Source: an uncultured Chitinophagaceae bacterium (GTDB lineage Bacteria; Bacteroidota; Bacteroidia; Chitinophagales; Chitinophagaceae). Taken from it: 64,000 bases of DNA. Both the position numbers and the translations under genes were made by a program. The notes below the pieces were generated by a model. That model was not told where the DNA came from and made no database searches. It saw only the letters and a program-made list of their open reading frames with translations. Below, in pieces: positions 18,138 through 26,764 of this stretch (position 1 is the first letter of the stretch; each line of letters starts with the position of its first letter). The DNA lies in contig CALJNC010000026.1 of NCBI GenBank assembly GCA_937981995.1, forward strand, positions 53,903-117,902. Reading direction: 5' to 3'.

Positions 18138-20825
18138 ATGGCAACAAGCAAAGGCATAAGATTAATGAAGGCCGCCAAGGAATTCAACATTGGTAAGGAT
18201 ACCCTTGTACAATTCCTTTTGGACAAAAAGTTTGAGGTAGAGAATAGGCCCAACACAGTTCTGACACCAGAAATGTATGAGGAGCTTATGCTTGAGTATG
18301 CTCAAGATAAAGCTGCCAAAAAGAAGAGTGAAAAAATCAGTCTTCAAGTAAAGAGTGTAGAAAAGCCAGACAAGAAAGCTCCTGTAAAAAAAGAGGAAGT
18401 TTCTTTAAAGAAAGAAGAGGCCGTTAAGCTCAAGGTTAAGGATAAAATAGATATTGATAAGCCTAAAAAAGAGGTGGTAGAAGAAAAGCCAAAGGTTGAA
18501 AAACCAAAGGTTGAGAAGAAGGTTGTTATCAAGAAAAAGGCAGCAGAAAAAGTTTCTTTAAAGAACGACGAAGCTGTAAAACTTAAGGTTAAGGATAAAA
18601 TAGATTTAGATAAACCACCAGTTACTGAAACAAAAGTTGAAGAAGTAGTTGAGGAAACGCCTAAGCCTAAGAAAATCGTAAATAAAACAAGCGATAAACC
18701 TGATGAGCCTGAAGCTAAGATTGAAAATATCAAGGCGAAGAAGTTAGAGGGTCCAAAAATCCTGAAGAAAATTGAACTTAAAGAAGAAGTTCCTCGTACG
18801 CGTAAAAAACGCAAGCGCATACCTACCAAGGGTGGCGCAAAAACAGGAGGAGCCTCAGGTAATCGACCCAATAAGCCATGGCAACCAAAAGGTAAAAATG
18901 ATTCTCAGACGGTTGATTTGAAACAGATTCAGCAACGTTTAAAGCAAACGATGAATCGTGTGCAAGGGAATTCAAGAAGAGGACCTTCTAAAAGCATGCG
19001 TAAAGATCGTAAGCGTGATAAAGCTGAACGTAAAGACTTCCAAGAGCAATTAGCGAGTACCGATGTTGGAGAAAAAGTATTAAGAATAACTGAGTTCCTA
19101 TCAGTATCTGAGCTAGCTAGCTTAATGGATGTAGGACCTACAGATGTAATAAGCTCATGTATGAGTTTGGGGCGTATGGTATCTATCAATCAGCGTTTAG
19201 ATGCTGAGTTGATTGAAATCGTAGCAGAGGAGTTTGAATTTGAAGTGCAGTTTATCGAGTTAGAAGATAAAACAGCTGAAGAAGTTATTGAAGATGACGC
19301 AGAAGAAGATTTAAAACCAAGATCACCTATTGTAACCATAATGGGTCACGTAGATCATGGTAAAACTTCATTACTTGATCATATACGTAAAGCTAAAGTG
19401 GTTGATGGTGAGGCCGGTGGTATCACACAGCACATTGGAGCTTATAAAGTAAAAACAGATAGTGGTAAAGAAATTACTTTCTTAGATACACCAGGACACG
19501 AAGCCTTTACGGCGATGCGTGCACGTGGTGCTAAAGTAACGGATGTTGCAGTAATTGTAATTGCAGCAGACGACGCAGTAATGCCACAAACAAAAGAGGC
19601 AATATCGCATGCGCAAGCTGCTGAAGTTCCTATGATATTTGCTATCAATAAAATTGATAGAGAAGGCGCAAATGCAGATAAGATTAAAGAGCAACTTTCT
19701 GGTATGAATATCTTGGTGGAAGACTGGGGTGGTAAATACCAAAGCCAAGAAATTTCTGCTAAAACAGGATTGAATATTCCTGAGTTATTAGAAAAAATTG
19801 CTCTGGAAGCTGACCTATTAGAATTAAAAGCAAACCCTGATCGTTTAGGTTATGGTACAATAGTAGAGGCTTCTTTAGATAAAGGAAGAGGATATGTTTC
19901 TACCATATTAGTACAAAATGGGACAGTGCGTATCGGTGATATGTTATTGGCAGGTTCTCATTATGGTAGGATCAAAGCGATGACAGATGAGCGTGGTAAC
20001 AATGTAGAAGTTGCTGGTCCGTCTACACCTGTACAAATATTAGGTTTTAATGGAGCACCACAATCGGGTGATAAGTTTAAAGCTTACGAAGATGAAAACG
20101 AGGCGAAAGCCAAAGCAACGGATCGTGAGAAAATTATGCGTGAGCAAGGTATGCGTACCAAAAAGCATATTACCCTTGATGAGATTGGTCGTCGATTAGC
20201 GCTAGGTAACTTTAAGCAGTTAAACTTAATTATCAAAGGTGACGTAGATGGTTCTGTTGAGGCATTAAGTGATTCATTAGAAAAACTTTCTACTGAAGAA
20301 ATCATGGTGAATGTAATCTTTAAAGCGGTTGGTCAAATTACCGAGCGTGATGTATTATTAGCTTCTGCTTCGGATGCTATAATTTGTGGTTTCCAAGTAA
20401 GACCTTCATCGCAAGCTGCTAAGCTAGCAATGGACGAAAATATTGAAATAAGAAACTATTCAGTAATCTATGATGCGATTGATGAAATTAAGAGCGCCAT
20501 GGAAGGAATGCTTGAACCAAAAGTTGAACGTAAGGTTACTGCTCAGCTAGAAGTATTGGAAGTATTTAATATTACAGGTACTGGTAAAGTTGCTGGTTGT
20601 ACCGTTACAGATGGTAAAATTAAACGCGAGCATAAAATTAATCTAGTGCGTGAAGGTATTGTACTTTATAGCGGAGAGCTTGGAGCGTTAAAACGTTATA
20701 AGGATGAGGTGAAAGAAGTTGTCAATGGACAAGAGTGTGGTATTAGCGTTAAAGGATTTAATGATATTAAGAAAGGTGACGTTGTAGAAGCCTTTGAAGA
20801 AATAGAAATTAAACGAACTTTATAA
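18138..20825 (+). CDS. infB: Translation initiation factor IF-2
   Basis: The 895-residue protein has an N-terminal IF2_N module (about 1-55) and a long charged K/E-rich linker (about 56-310) containing a near-duplicate 22-residue segment (88-109 and 139-160). The GTPase domain has G1 GHVDHGKTS near residue 401, G3 DTPGH and G4 NKID, and domains II-IV follow. Known: IF-2 places initiator tRNA on the 30S subunit and promotes subunit joining with GTP. Last gene of the rimP-nusA-infB operon, followed 24 bases later by a strong terminator. Confidence 0.97.
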   Translation: MATSKGIRLMKAAKEFNIGKDTLVQFLLDKKFEVENRPNTVLTPEMYEELMLEYAQDKAAKKKSEKISLQVKSVEKPDKKAPVKKEEVSLKKEEAVKLKVKDKIDIDKPKKEVVEEKPKVEKPKVEKKVVIKKKAAEKVSLKNDEAVKLKVKDKIDLDKPPVTETKVEEVVEETPKPKKIVNKTSDKPDEPEAKIENIKAKKLEGPKILKKIELKEEVPRTRKKRKRIPTKGGAKTGGASGNRPNKPWQPKGKNDSQTVDLKQIQQRLKQTMNRVQGNSRRGPSKSMRKDRKRDKAERKDFQEQLASTDVGEKVLRITEFLSVSELASLMDVGPTDVISSCMSLGRMVSINQRLDAELIEIVAEEFEFEVQFIELEDKTAEEVIEDDAEEDLKPRSPIVTIMGHVDHGKTSLLDHIRKAKVVDGEAGGITQHIGAYKVKTDSGKEITFLDTPGHEAFTAMRARGAKVTDVAVIVIAADDAVMPQTKEAISHAQAAEVPMIFAINKIDREGANADKIKEQLSGMNILVEDWGGKYQSQEISAKTGLNIPELLEKIALEADLLELKANPDRLGYGTIVEASLDKGRGYVSTILVQNGTVRIGDMLLAGSHYGRIKAMTDERGNNVEVAGPSTPVQILGFNGAPQSGDKFKAYEDENEAKAKATDREKIMREQGMRTKKHITLDEIGRRLALGNFKQLNLIIKGDVDGSVEALSDSLEKLSTEEIMVNVIFKAVGQITERDVLLASASDAIICGFQVRPSSQAAKLAMDENIEIRNYSVIYDAIDEIKSAMEGMLEPKVERKVTAQLEVLEVFNITGTGKVAGCTVTDGKIKREHKINLVREGIVLYSGELGALKRYKDEVKEVVNGQECGISVKGFNDIKKGDVVEAFEEIEIKRTL
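18399..18464 (+). repeat. First copy of a 66-base coding repeat in the IF-2 linker
   Basis: It encodes residues 88-109, with core [15 protein letters not shown]. The second copy at 18552-18617 differs at a few residues (KKEE to KNDE, IDIDKP to IDLDKP). The 153-base period keeps the reading frame. Confidence 0.85.
18552..18617 (+). repeat. Second copy of the coding repeat in the IF-2 linker
   Basis: It encodes residues 139-160, with core [15 protein letters not shown]. It probably arose by an in-frame duplication of about 51 codons in the poorly constrained linker. Confidence 0.85.
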
Positions 20826-20848
20826 TTCGTTTGGAATCAAATTATTAG

Positions 20849-20877
20849 CGACCATGCCTGGCATGGTCGTTTTTTTT
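20849..20877 (+). terminator. Strong intrinsic terminator after infB
   Basis: CGACCATGCC (20849-20858) pairs with GGCATGGTCG (20860-20869) and is followed by eight T (20870-20877). It lies 24 bases after the infB stop. Confidence 0.92.
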
Positions 20878-20878
20878 A

Positions 20879-21127
20879 TTTTATAATCCTAATCCTGCTC
20901 AAAATAGCTTACAAATTCTTTATCCAATTAACGAAAATGATATTCAAGTGATTGTAGATATTATGGATATAACAGGTCGTAAATTAATCTCTGAATCTCA
21001 ACTACTCTCTCAAGATTCAAATCTTATAAAAACGGAGATCTCAAATTTTACAGAAGGGCAATACGTTGTACGTTGCTATAATATGGATAATAAATTTTCA
21101 TCTGTTGTAAAGTTTACAAAGGAATAG
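20879..21127 (+). pseudogene. Orphan T9SS type A sorting domain (remnant of a secreted-protein gene)
   Basis: The frame from 20879 reads FYNPNPAQNSLQIL, then VDIMDITGRKLISES, then ISNFTEGQYVVRCYNMD and ends VVKFTKE at TAG 21125-21127. This is a complete sorting domain of about 80 residues with the typical (Y)PNPA start and GxYxV strand. There is no start codon, signal peptide or cargo upstream: an in-frame stop at 20846-20848 and the infB terminator abut it. Inferred: the 3' end of a lost T9SS gene whose front part was deleted next to infB. The reading frame is still intact, which points to recent loss or an unseen use. Confidence 0.8.
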
Positions 21128-21129
21128 CT

Positions 21130-21744
21130 CTAATTACTAAAATCAATAACCGAAATGCTTGATTGAGGAGCTTTGCCAAATGGCATAATACTGACACCTA
21201 TAAATTTATAGTTCCTATTCAACATACTTTTTCTGTGGCCTAAACTGGGAACACCTTTGTCAATTAATAGACGCTGAACTTTATAGGCTGCATTGCCTCC
21301 GCCATAATGAATACACTCCGCATTCAATTCCATTTTACATTTGTTGCTCACTCTATCATGTCCCATGTGTGAAACAGGTCCTGCAGTACTAGCATGGCAT
21401 TGTGCTATTTCCCAAAGTTTTTTACTAGGTATTATTTTCTTTTTAATTGGCTCCATGGTCATGAGTTTGCTAATGAGCGTTTTAGTATAAATAGGATCTA
21501 TATCTTTTAGTTTTCTAAAGTAGATGTACCATTTAGGATACATACGTGCAATATTGATCCATTGAATAATATCTTTTTCTTTTTGAGTTAGAAATTCAAA
21601 ACCTTCGCTTGTTGCGGTAGCTTTCATTATACGGGCGGAGTCTGCCGAAGAATTACTTTGTGGTATGAATTGATATTCATTCTTTTGACCCAATAGGTTA
21701 AAAGAGCAAATTATAAAAAGCAATAAAATAAAATAAATCTTCAT
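21130..21744 (-). CDS. Secreted CAP-superfamily (SCP/PR-1-like) protein
   Basis: The 204-residue protein has a signal peptide (MKIYFILLLFIICSFNLLGQ). A CAP domain covers about 55-200: IIQWINIARMYP, then LWEIAQCHAS...SHMGHDR with the conserved His, AECIHYGGG, and LGHRKSMLNRNYKFIGVSI. The TPVA-like and GHR elements are recognisable. Known: CAP proteins are extracellular; some bind lipids and some act on cell-wall or matrix components. There is no T9SS domain, so it is periplasmic or exported another way. Its stop is two bases from the end of the orphan sorting domain on the other strand. Confidence 0.85.
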   Translation of the reverse strand: MKIYFILLLFIICSFNLLGQKNEYQFIPQSNSSADSARIMKATATSEGFEFLTQKEKDIIQWINIARMYPKWYIYFRKLKDIDPIYTKTLISKLMTMEPIKKKIIPSKKLWEIAQCHASTAGPVSHMGHDRVSNKCKMELNAECIHYGGGNAAYKVQRLLIDKGVPSLGHRKSMLNRNYKFIGVSIMPFGKAPQSSISVIDFSN

Positions 21745-21770
21745 TATAAATTAATCGTGCCCGTAGGCCT

Positions 21771-21778
21771 TAGATTTG
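21771..21778 (+). promoter_or_regulatory. Candidate -7 box for the flavoprotein gene at 21806
   Basis: TAGATTTG is an exact TAnnTTTG match 27 bases before the ATG. A matching -33 element was not found, so this rests on one box. Confidence 0.35.
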
Positions 21779-21805
21779 TACTGAATATATAAAACTATCT
21801 CCACA

Positions 21806-22492
21806 ATGTCTGATAAGAAAATCATAAAAGGTCATCCGTTTGTTTCATATACAAAAGAAACCTTTCAACCAGCTATAGTAAAAACTCGTGCTAAAAATTT
21901 TCATAACTGGTTGGATAACCGCAGAAGCGTAAGAGATTTTTCAGACAAAGCAATCCCTAAAGAGGTAATAGAAAATATTTTACTATCTGCTTCTACAGCT
22001 CCCAGCGGCGCCCATAAGCAGCCATGGACGTTTTGTGTAGTAAGCAATCCTGAAATGAAAACCCAAATTAGAGAAGCTGCTGAGGAAGAAGAGCGTATAA
22101 GCTATGGTGGTCGCATGAGCGAAGAGTGGCTTAAGGATTTAGAGCCGATAGGAACGGATTGGGAAAAGCCATTTTTAGAAATAGCACCGTATTTAATAAT
22201 TGTTTTTAAAAGGAGTTATGAGTTAAATGAAGAAGGAGGTAAGCATAAAAATTACTATGTACAGGAAAGTGTAGGTCTTGCTTGCGGTTTCTTGTTAGCC
22301 GCTATTCATGATGCCGGATTAGTAGCGCTTACACATACACCTAGCCCTATGAATTTTCTTACCAAACTGCTGGATCGCCCTGAAAACGAGAAGCCATTTT
22401 TACTAATACCTGTGGGTTATCCGGTTAAGGAATGTTGGGTACCCGACATTGAGCGCAAAAGCCTAGATAAAATTGCTGTTTGGTACGATTAA
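21806..22492 (+). CDS. Nitroreductase-fold flavoprotein, iodotyrosine-deiodinase-like
   Basis: The 228-residue protein has RRSVRDFSDK (39-48) and the FMN-binding segment TAPSGAHKQPWTF. It then has EEEERISY and, further on, DWEKPFLEIAP. From memory of the family, iodotyrosine deiodinases keep an active-site lid triad Glu-(3)-Tyr...Lys; here E96, Y100 and K121 fall at the matching places. C-terminal PVGYPVKE...VPDIERKSLD also matches that subgroup better than general nitroreductases. Known: bacterial homologues with reductive dehalogenase activity on halotyrosines exist, including one from the Bacteroidota genus Haliscomenobacter. Inferred: an FMN enzyme that reduces halogenated tyrosines; a plain nitroreductase is the alternative. 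Confidence 0.82.
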   Translation: MSDKKIIKGHPFVSYTKETFQPAIVKTRAKNFHNWLDNRRSVRDFSDKAIPKEVIENILLSASTAPSGAHKQPWTFCVVSNPEMKTQIREAAEEEERISYGGRMSEEWLKDLEPIGTDWEKPFLEIAPYLIIVFKRSYELNEEGGKHKNYYVQESVGLACGFLLAAIHDAGLVALTHTPSPMNFLTKLLDRPENEKPFLLIPVGYPVKECWVPDIERKSLDKIAVWYD

Positions 22493-22569
22493 GCTTACAA
22501 AAGAATGTTAAATGATTTTGTAAAGGTCAATACCCTATTGGATTAATTCGTATTTTGCAGGCTTATATA

Positions 22570-23925
22570 ATGAGACAATTATTATTAAGTTTAGCCTTCC
22601 TATTTGCAACAGCAACTGCGTGGGCACAGGGGCCTCAAAACCTTGAGAAAATCATTGGAATCGTAGGAGATCGAATCGTTTTAAATTCTGATATAGAAAC
22701 CGCTTATGCTGATGCTTTAAAGCAAACGCCTGGCTTACCAGAAAGCACAAAGTGTGAACTATTAGAGCAAACATTAGGTCAAAAGATATTAGCCGAACAA
22801 GCAGATCGTGATAGTGTAGCCGTATCGGAAGAAGAATTGGAAGGGTACCTCGATAACCGTATTAGAAGTTTTGTGCAGCACTATGGTTCTGAAAAAAAAT
22901 TAGAAGAAGTTGCTGGTAAAACTGTTTATCAATTAAAAGATGAATACCGCCCTGTATTTAGAGAACAATTAAAGGCGCAGCGTATGCAGCAGCAATTAAT
23001 GAGCAATGTGAAAATTACTCCGCAAGAGGTAAAAGTTTTTTACAATGAAATGCCAAAAGATAGTTTGCCGTTCTATCCTTCGATGGTTGAAATTGGACAA
23101 ATTGTTTTTGCTCCAGTAATTTCTAAAGAAGTAGATGATTATGCTAAAACTAAGTTGAAAAAAATACGAGAGGATATTGTAAAGGGAGTGAGCTCATTTG
23201 ATGATCAAGCAAGTATTTACAGCGAAGATCCTGGAAGTAAAGATATAGGAGGCGATATGGGTTTTGTAAAGCGTGAGCAATTGGTACCTGCATTTGCTGC
23301 AGCTGCCTTTAGGTTACAAACAGGTCAAATATCTAAAATAGTAAAAAGTGAGTACGGGTATCATATAATTGAAATGATTGAACGCCAAGGTGAAAATGCA
23401 CACTTGAGACATATTTTAATTAAGCCCATTGTGACTACAGGAGATATAAAAACGACTGAGCAAAAAGCGGATAGTGTACGTGCAGAATTAATGGCTGGGA
23501 AAATTTCATTTGGTGAAGCAGTAAAAAAATACTCAAGCGATAAACAGTCAAAAAGTACAGGAGGGATGATTGTAAATCCTTACACAGGAAGTTCGTTTTT
23601 AGAAATGAAGCAATTAGATGCAGGAGCAGCTATTGCATTACAAGGTTTAAAGGAAGGACAATATGGTAAACCTGCTGAATATGCTACTCCTCAAGGAGAT
23701 AAAACAGTGCGCATTATTTATCTCCGCACAAGAACAGAACCACATAAGGCAAACTTGACGGATGACTATAATAAAATTCAAGAAGTAGCATTGGCTCAAA
23801 AACAAAATAAATATCTATTTGATTGGTTAGGTAGAAGAATTCCTACTTTTTATATTAAGGTAGACAAGAAATTTAAAGATTGCCCAAACATTAGTAAATG
23901 GATGCAATCATCAGAAACAAAATAA
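22570..23925 (+). CDS. Periplasmic peptidyl-prolyl isomerase / chaperone, SurA-like
   Basis: ATG 22570 gives a clear signal peptide (MRQLLLSLAFLFATATAWAQ). The frame extends back to a TTG at 22555, which adds five residues. The 451-residue protein has a SurA N-terminal chaperone region (IIGIVGDRIVLNSDIE) and two parvulin domains. The first contains GSKDIGGDMGFVKREQLVPA and the second the HLRHILIKP start. Known: SurA escorts outer-membrane proteins through the periplasm. It is followed nine bases later by moxR, probably in one transcript. Confidence 0.92.
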   Translation: MRQLLLSLAFLFATATAWAQGPQNLEKIIGIVGDRIVLNSDIETAYADALKQTPGLPESTKCELLEQTLGQKILAEQADRDSVAVSEEELEGYLDNRIRSFVQHYGSEKKLEEVAGKTVYQLKDEYRPVFREQLKAQRMQQQLMSNVKITPQEVKVFYNEMPKDSLPFYPSMVEIGQIVFAPVISKEVDDYAKTKLKKIREDIVKGVSSFDDQASIYSEDPGSKDIGGDMGFVKREQLVPAFAAAAFRLQTGQISKIVKSEYGYHIIEMIERQGENAHLRHILIKPIVTTGDIKTTEQKADSVRAELMAGKISFGEAVKKYSSDKQSKSTGGMIVNPYTGSSFLEMKQLDAGAAIALQGLKEGQYGKPAEYATPQGDKTVRIIYLRTRTEPHKANLTDDYNKIQEVALAQKQNKYLFDWLGRRIPTFYIKVDKKFKDCPNISKWMQSSETK

Positions 23926-23934
23926 TTTAGAAAT

Positions 23935-24891
23935 ATGTACGCAAGTGACGTTGAAGCGGCCGATGCCCTAAAAGTAAAATATCAAGAACTAACCAAGGAA
24001 ATTGGTCAGGTCATTGTAGGTCAGCACGATGTTATTGAAAAAGTAATTATAGCTATTTTATGCAACGGTCATAGTTTACTTGTAGGAGTACCTGGTTTAG
24101 CAAAAACCCTTTTAGTACAAACCATTTCAGATGTATTAGATCTTGAATTTAAGCGTGTACAGTTTACACCTGATTTAATGCCAAGTGATATTACAGGTGC
24201 TGAAATATTGGATGAAAACAGAAATATGAAATTCATTCCGGGTCCGTTGTTTGCTAATATAATACTAGCCGATGAGATTAACCGTACACCACCTAAAACA
24301 CAAGCTGCGCTTTTAGAAGCAATGCAAGAGCGCACCATTACCGTAAGTGGAGAATTGCATAGATTACCAGCACCTTTCTTTGTATTAGCAACTCAAAATC
24401 CAATTGAGCAAGAAGGAACTTACCCTTTACCAGAAGCTCAATTAGATCGTTTTATGTTTAATATCTGGTTGGATTATCCTACCTATGAGGAAGAGGTAGA
24501 TGTAATTAAAAAAACTACTGCCGATCGCAAAGTCGATTTGAAGACTGTTTTGACAGGAGAAGAAATATTATACTTTCAGCAATTAATACGTCGTGTACCA
24601 GTACCTGATAATGTAATGGAATATGCCGTAAGCTTGGTGCATAAAACAAGACCAAACGAGCAAGGAACTGACTTTGCAAGACAATATATATCATGGGGTG
24701 CAGGCCCCAGGGCTTCTCAAAACCTTATTTTGGGAGCTAAGTGTAACGCACTAATCAATGGCAAATACTCTCCTGATATTGAGGATGTACAAGCAGTAAG
24801 CTTAGATATTTTACGACATAGAGTTGTACGCAATTATAAGGCTGAGGCCGAAGGCTTGAGCATAGAAGATGTAATTTCGAAGTTGTTATAA
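23935..24891 (+). CDS. MoxR-family AAA+ ATPase (second paralogue)
   Basis: The 318-residue protein has Walker A GVPGLAKT at 51-58, Walker B in NIILADEINR near 103-112, and the MoxR segment ATQNPIEQEGTYPLPEAQLD. Unlike the copy at 760, no DUF58 or vWA gene follows; it sits behind surA with nine bases between. Known: MoxR proteins act on vWA partners. The partner here is not in the window, or the gene serves the envelope-chaperone operon (inference). Confidence 0.93.
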   Translation: MYASDVEAADALKVKYQELTKEIGQVIVGQHDVIEKVIIAILCNGHSLLVGVPGLAKTLLVQTISDVLDLEFKRVQFTPDLMPSDITGAEILDENRNMKFIPGPLFANIILADEINRTPPKTQAALLEAMQERTITVSGELHRLPAPFFVLATQNPIEQEGTYPLPEAQLDRFMFNIWLDYPTYEEEVDVIKKTTADRKVDLKTVLTGEEILYFQQLIRRVPVPDNVMEYAVSLVHKTRPNEQGTDFARQYISWGAGPRASQNLILGAKCNALINGKYSPDIEDVQAVSLDILRHRVVRNYKAEAEGLSIEDVISKLL

Positions 24892-24942
24892 TTTTCCCGT
24901 CGAAGATTGAAATAGGGTAGGTGGATTTCATCCTGATTTACT

Positions 24943-24950
24943 TAAATTTG
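24943..24950 (+). promoter_or_regulatory. Candidate -7 box for hmgA
   Basis: TAAATTTG is an exact TAnnTTTG match that ends 13 bases before the hmgA ATG. The upstream -33 box is not recognisable. Confidence 0.4.
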
Positions 24951-24963
24951 TATTTAATATATC

Positions 24964-26121
24964 ATGGCCAATTATCATACTTTAGGTAAAATACCACGTA
25001 AAAGACATACACAGTTCAGAGATGAAAATGGGAAGCTTTATTCTGAGCAGCTTTTTTCTACTGAGGGTTTTTCTTCTAACTATTCTTTATTGTATCATAT
25101 TCATCCACCTACCGAAATTATACGAGTAGAAGATCCAAAAGATGTTAGACCAGAAAAGGCAACCAATGTTTTATTAAAACATAGAAGTTTTGATGGTTTT
25201 GGAGTGAAACCTCAAAAAGATTATTTGGATAGTCGAAAGGTTGTACTGTTTAATGATGATTGTCATATGTCCTTAGCTGCACCGCAGGAAAGTATGAAAG
25301 ATTACTTTTATAAAAATGCAGATGCTGACGAGGTAATTTTTATACATGAAGGTAAAGGGAAATTAAAAACCCAATATGGTGATTTGCCATTTGAATATGG
25401 TGATTATGTGGTTATACCAAGAGGTGCAATTTATCAAATTGAATTTGAAACAAAACAAAACAGACTACTTATAGTAGAAAGTTTTGGTCCGATTCGATTT
25501 CCTAAAAGATACCTTAGTAAATATGGTCAGTTAATGGAACATGCACCATTTTGTGAGCGCGATATTCGTAAGCCACAGGACTTAAATCCAATTGATGAGG
25601 CAGGAGAGTTTTTAATTAAAACAAAGAAGAAGGGACTAGAGTATCCTATTTACTATGCGCATCATCCTTTTGATGTAGTAGGTTGGGACGGATGTGAGTA
25701 TCCTTATATATTTTCAATACATGACTTTGAACCGATTACAGGACGTGTGCATCAACCGCCTCCCGTACATCAAACCTTTGATGGAAAGGACTTTGTAATC
25801 TGTTCTTTTGTGCCACGCTTATATGACTATCACCCTGATAGTATACCGGCACCTTATAACCATAGTAATATTGATAGTGACGAGGTATTGTACTATGTAG
25901 ATGGTGAATTTATGAGCCGTAAACATGTAACAAAAGGAATGATAACCTTGCACCCATCTGGTATACCACATGGTCCACACCCGGGTGCAGTTGAAAAAAG
26001 TATTGGTCAAAAAGAAACAGCTGAGTTAGCGGTAATGGTTGACACGTTTAGACCATTACATCTTACAAAAGATGCCTTGGATGTAGAGGATGATAGTTAT
26101 GTGATGAGTTGGGCTGAGTAA
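24964..26121 (+). CDS. hmgA: Homogentisate 1,2-dioxygenase
   Basis: The 385-residue cupin-type protein has HPPTEI near the N-terminus, HQPPPVHQTFDGKDFVICSF, PYNHSNIDSDEVLYYVDGEF and HPSGIPHGPHPG, which hold the iron-binding His/Glu residues of this family. Known: it opens the ring of homogentisate to maleylacetoacetate in tyrosine and phenylalanine breakdown. It stands alone: no fumarylacetoacetase, HPPD or isomerase gene is within the window. It has its own candidate promoter and ends four bases from the convergent gene at 26126. Confidence 0.94.
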   Translation: MANYHTLGKIPRKRHTQFRDENGKLYSEQLFSTEGFSSNYSLLYHIHPPTEIIRVEDPKDVRPEKATNVLLKHRSFDGFGVKPQKDYLDSRKVVLFNDDCHMSLAAPQESMKDYFYKNADADEVIFIHEGKGKLKTQYGDLPFEYGDYVVIPRGAIYQIEFETKQNRLLIVESFGPIRFPKRYLSKYGQLMEHAPFCERDIRKPQDLNPIDEAGEFLIKTKKKGLEYPIYYAHHPFDVVGWDGCEYPYIFSIHDFEPITGRVHQPPPVHQTFDGKDFVICSFVPRLYDYHPDSIPAPYNHSNIDSDEVLYYVDGEFMSRKHVTKGMITLHPSGIPHGPHPGAVEKSIGQKETAELAVMVDTFRPLHLTKDALDVEDDSYVMSWAE

Positions 26122-26125
26122 AGAG

Positions 26126-26761
26126 TTAATCTCCTATTGCATGCCATATATCATTGCTAGGCTTCTTTGCGGTAGACAATTCTAATATATAAAGTAGAAA
26201 TTCGTTTTCTTCTTTATCTTGGTTTTCAATAAGTTTAGTAAAGCCTTTTTCTGTTGCTTCAAATATTGAAGTAAGATCTAGTTTCCAATTGTTCGCTTCT
26301 TTGTAAAATGAAAAGATCACAGGTGTTGGCATTTTATTCACTAGTGCCTGTCCTTCTGCATTGTCTCCTTCAATATCTACATCGCCAATAGTATTTCGTG
26401 CCACACTATTTTTTCCAATCATTCCTTTTTCAATGGCATAGATTAAAGTTCTTTTTCCATCAAACGAACGTAAATCTTGAGGACTTGTTCTATGGCGTAA
26501 AGCAAAAATCATGAATCGATCCATAAGACCCATGGATACAAGTTTAGTAGAATCTGCGTGCAGTGATAAGTTTAAAATTTTATCATAGTACTTAATTGTT
26601 CTTTCTGATAGAAACTCAACCGCTTTGCTTCCTTCCTCATTTAGTATTGCTTCTTTATAATTTTGAAAACATTGTTTAACGGCTTTTTTTTCTCCTTTAG
26701 TTTGTGCTTGCGTTTGGAATATTCCAAAGCTTATTATTAGTAGTAAGATGTATTTTTTCAT
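26126..26761 (-). CDS. Secreted protein of unknown function
   Basis: The 211-residue protein has a signal peptide (MKKYILLLIISFGIFQTQAQ). The rest is a mixed alpha/beta sequence (QCFQNYKEAILNEEGSKAVE..., VIFSFYKEANNWKLDLTSIF) whose pattern recalls NTF2-like/SnoaL folds, where a C-terminal strand carries the W-K-x-D element. That is a weak resemblance only. It is the last gene of the SPOR - M20 - this run, three bases after the M20 gene. Periplasmic location inferred. Confidence 0.75.
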   Translation of the reverse strand: MKKYILLLIISFGIFQTQAQTKGEKKAVKQCFQNYKEAILNEEGSKAVEFLSERTIKYYDKILNLSLHADSTKLVSMGLMDRFMIFALRHRTSPQDLRSFDGKRTLIYAIEKGMIGKNSVARNTIGDVDIEGDNAEGQALVNKMPTPVIFSFYKEANNWKLDLTSIFEATEKGFTKLIENQDKEENEFLLYILELSTAKKPSNDIWHAIGD

Positions 26762-26764
26762 TGT

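Noticed and set aside
18344..18871. Long minus-strand frame inside infB
   Set aside because: A shadow caused by the Lys/Glu-rich linker of IF-2; no independent signal.
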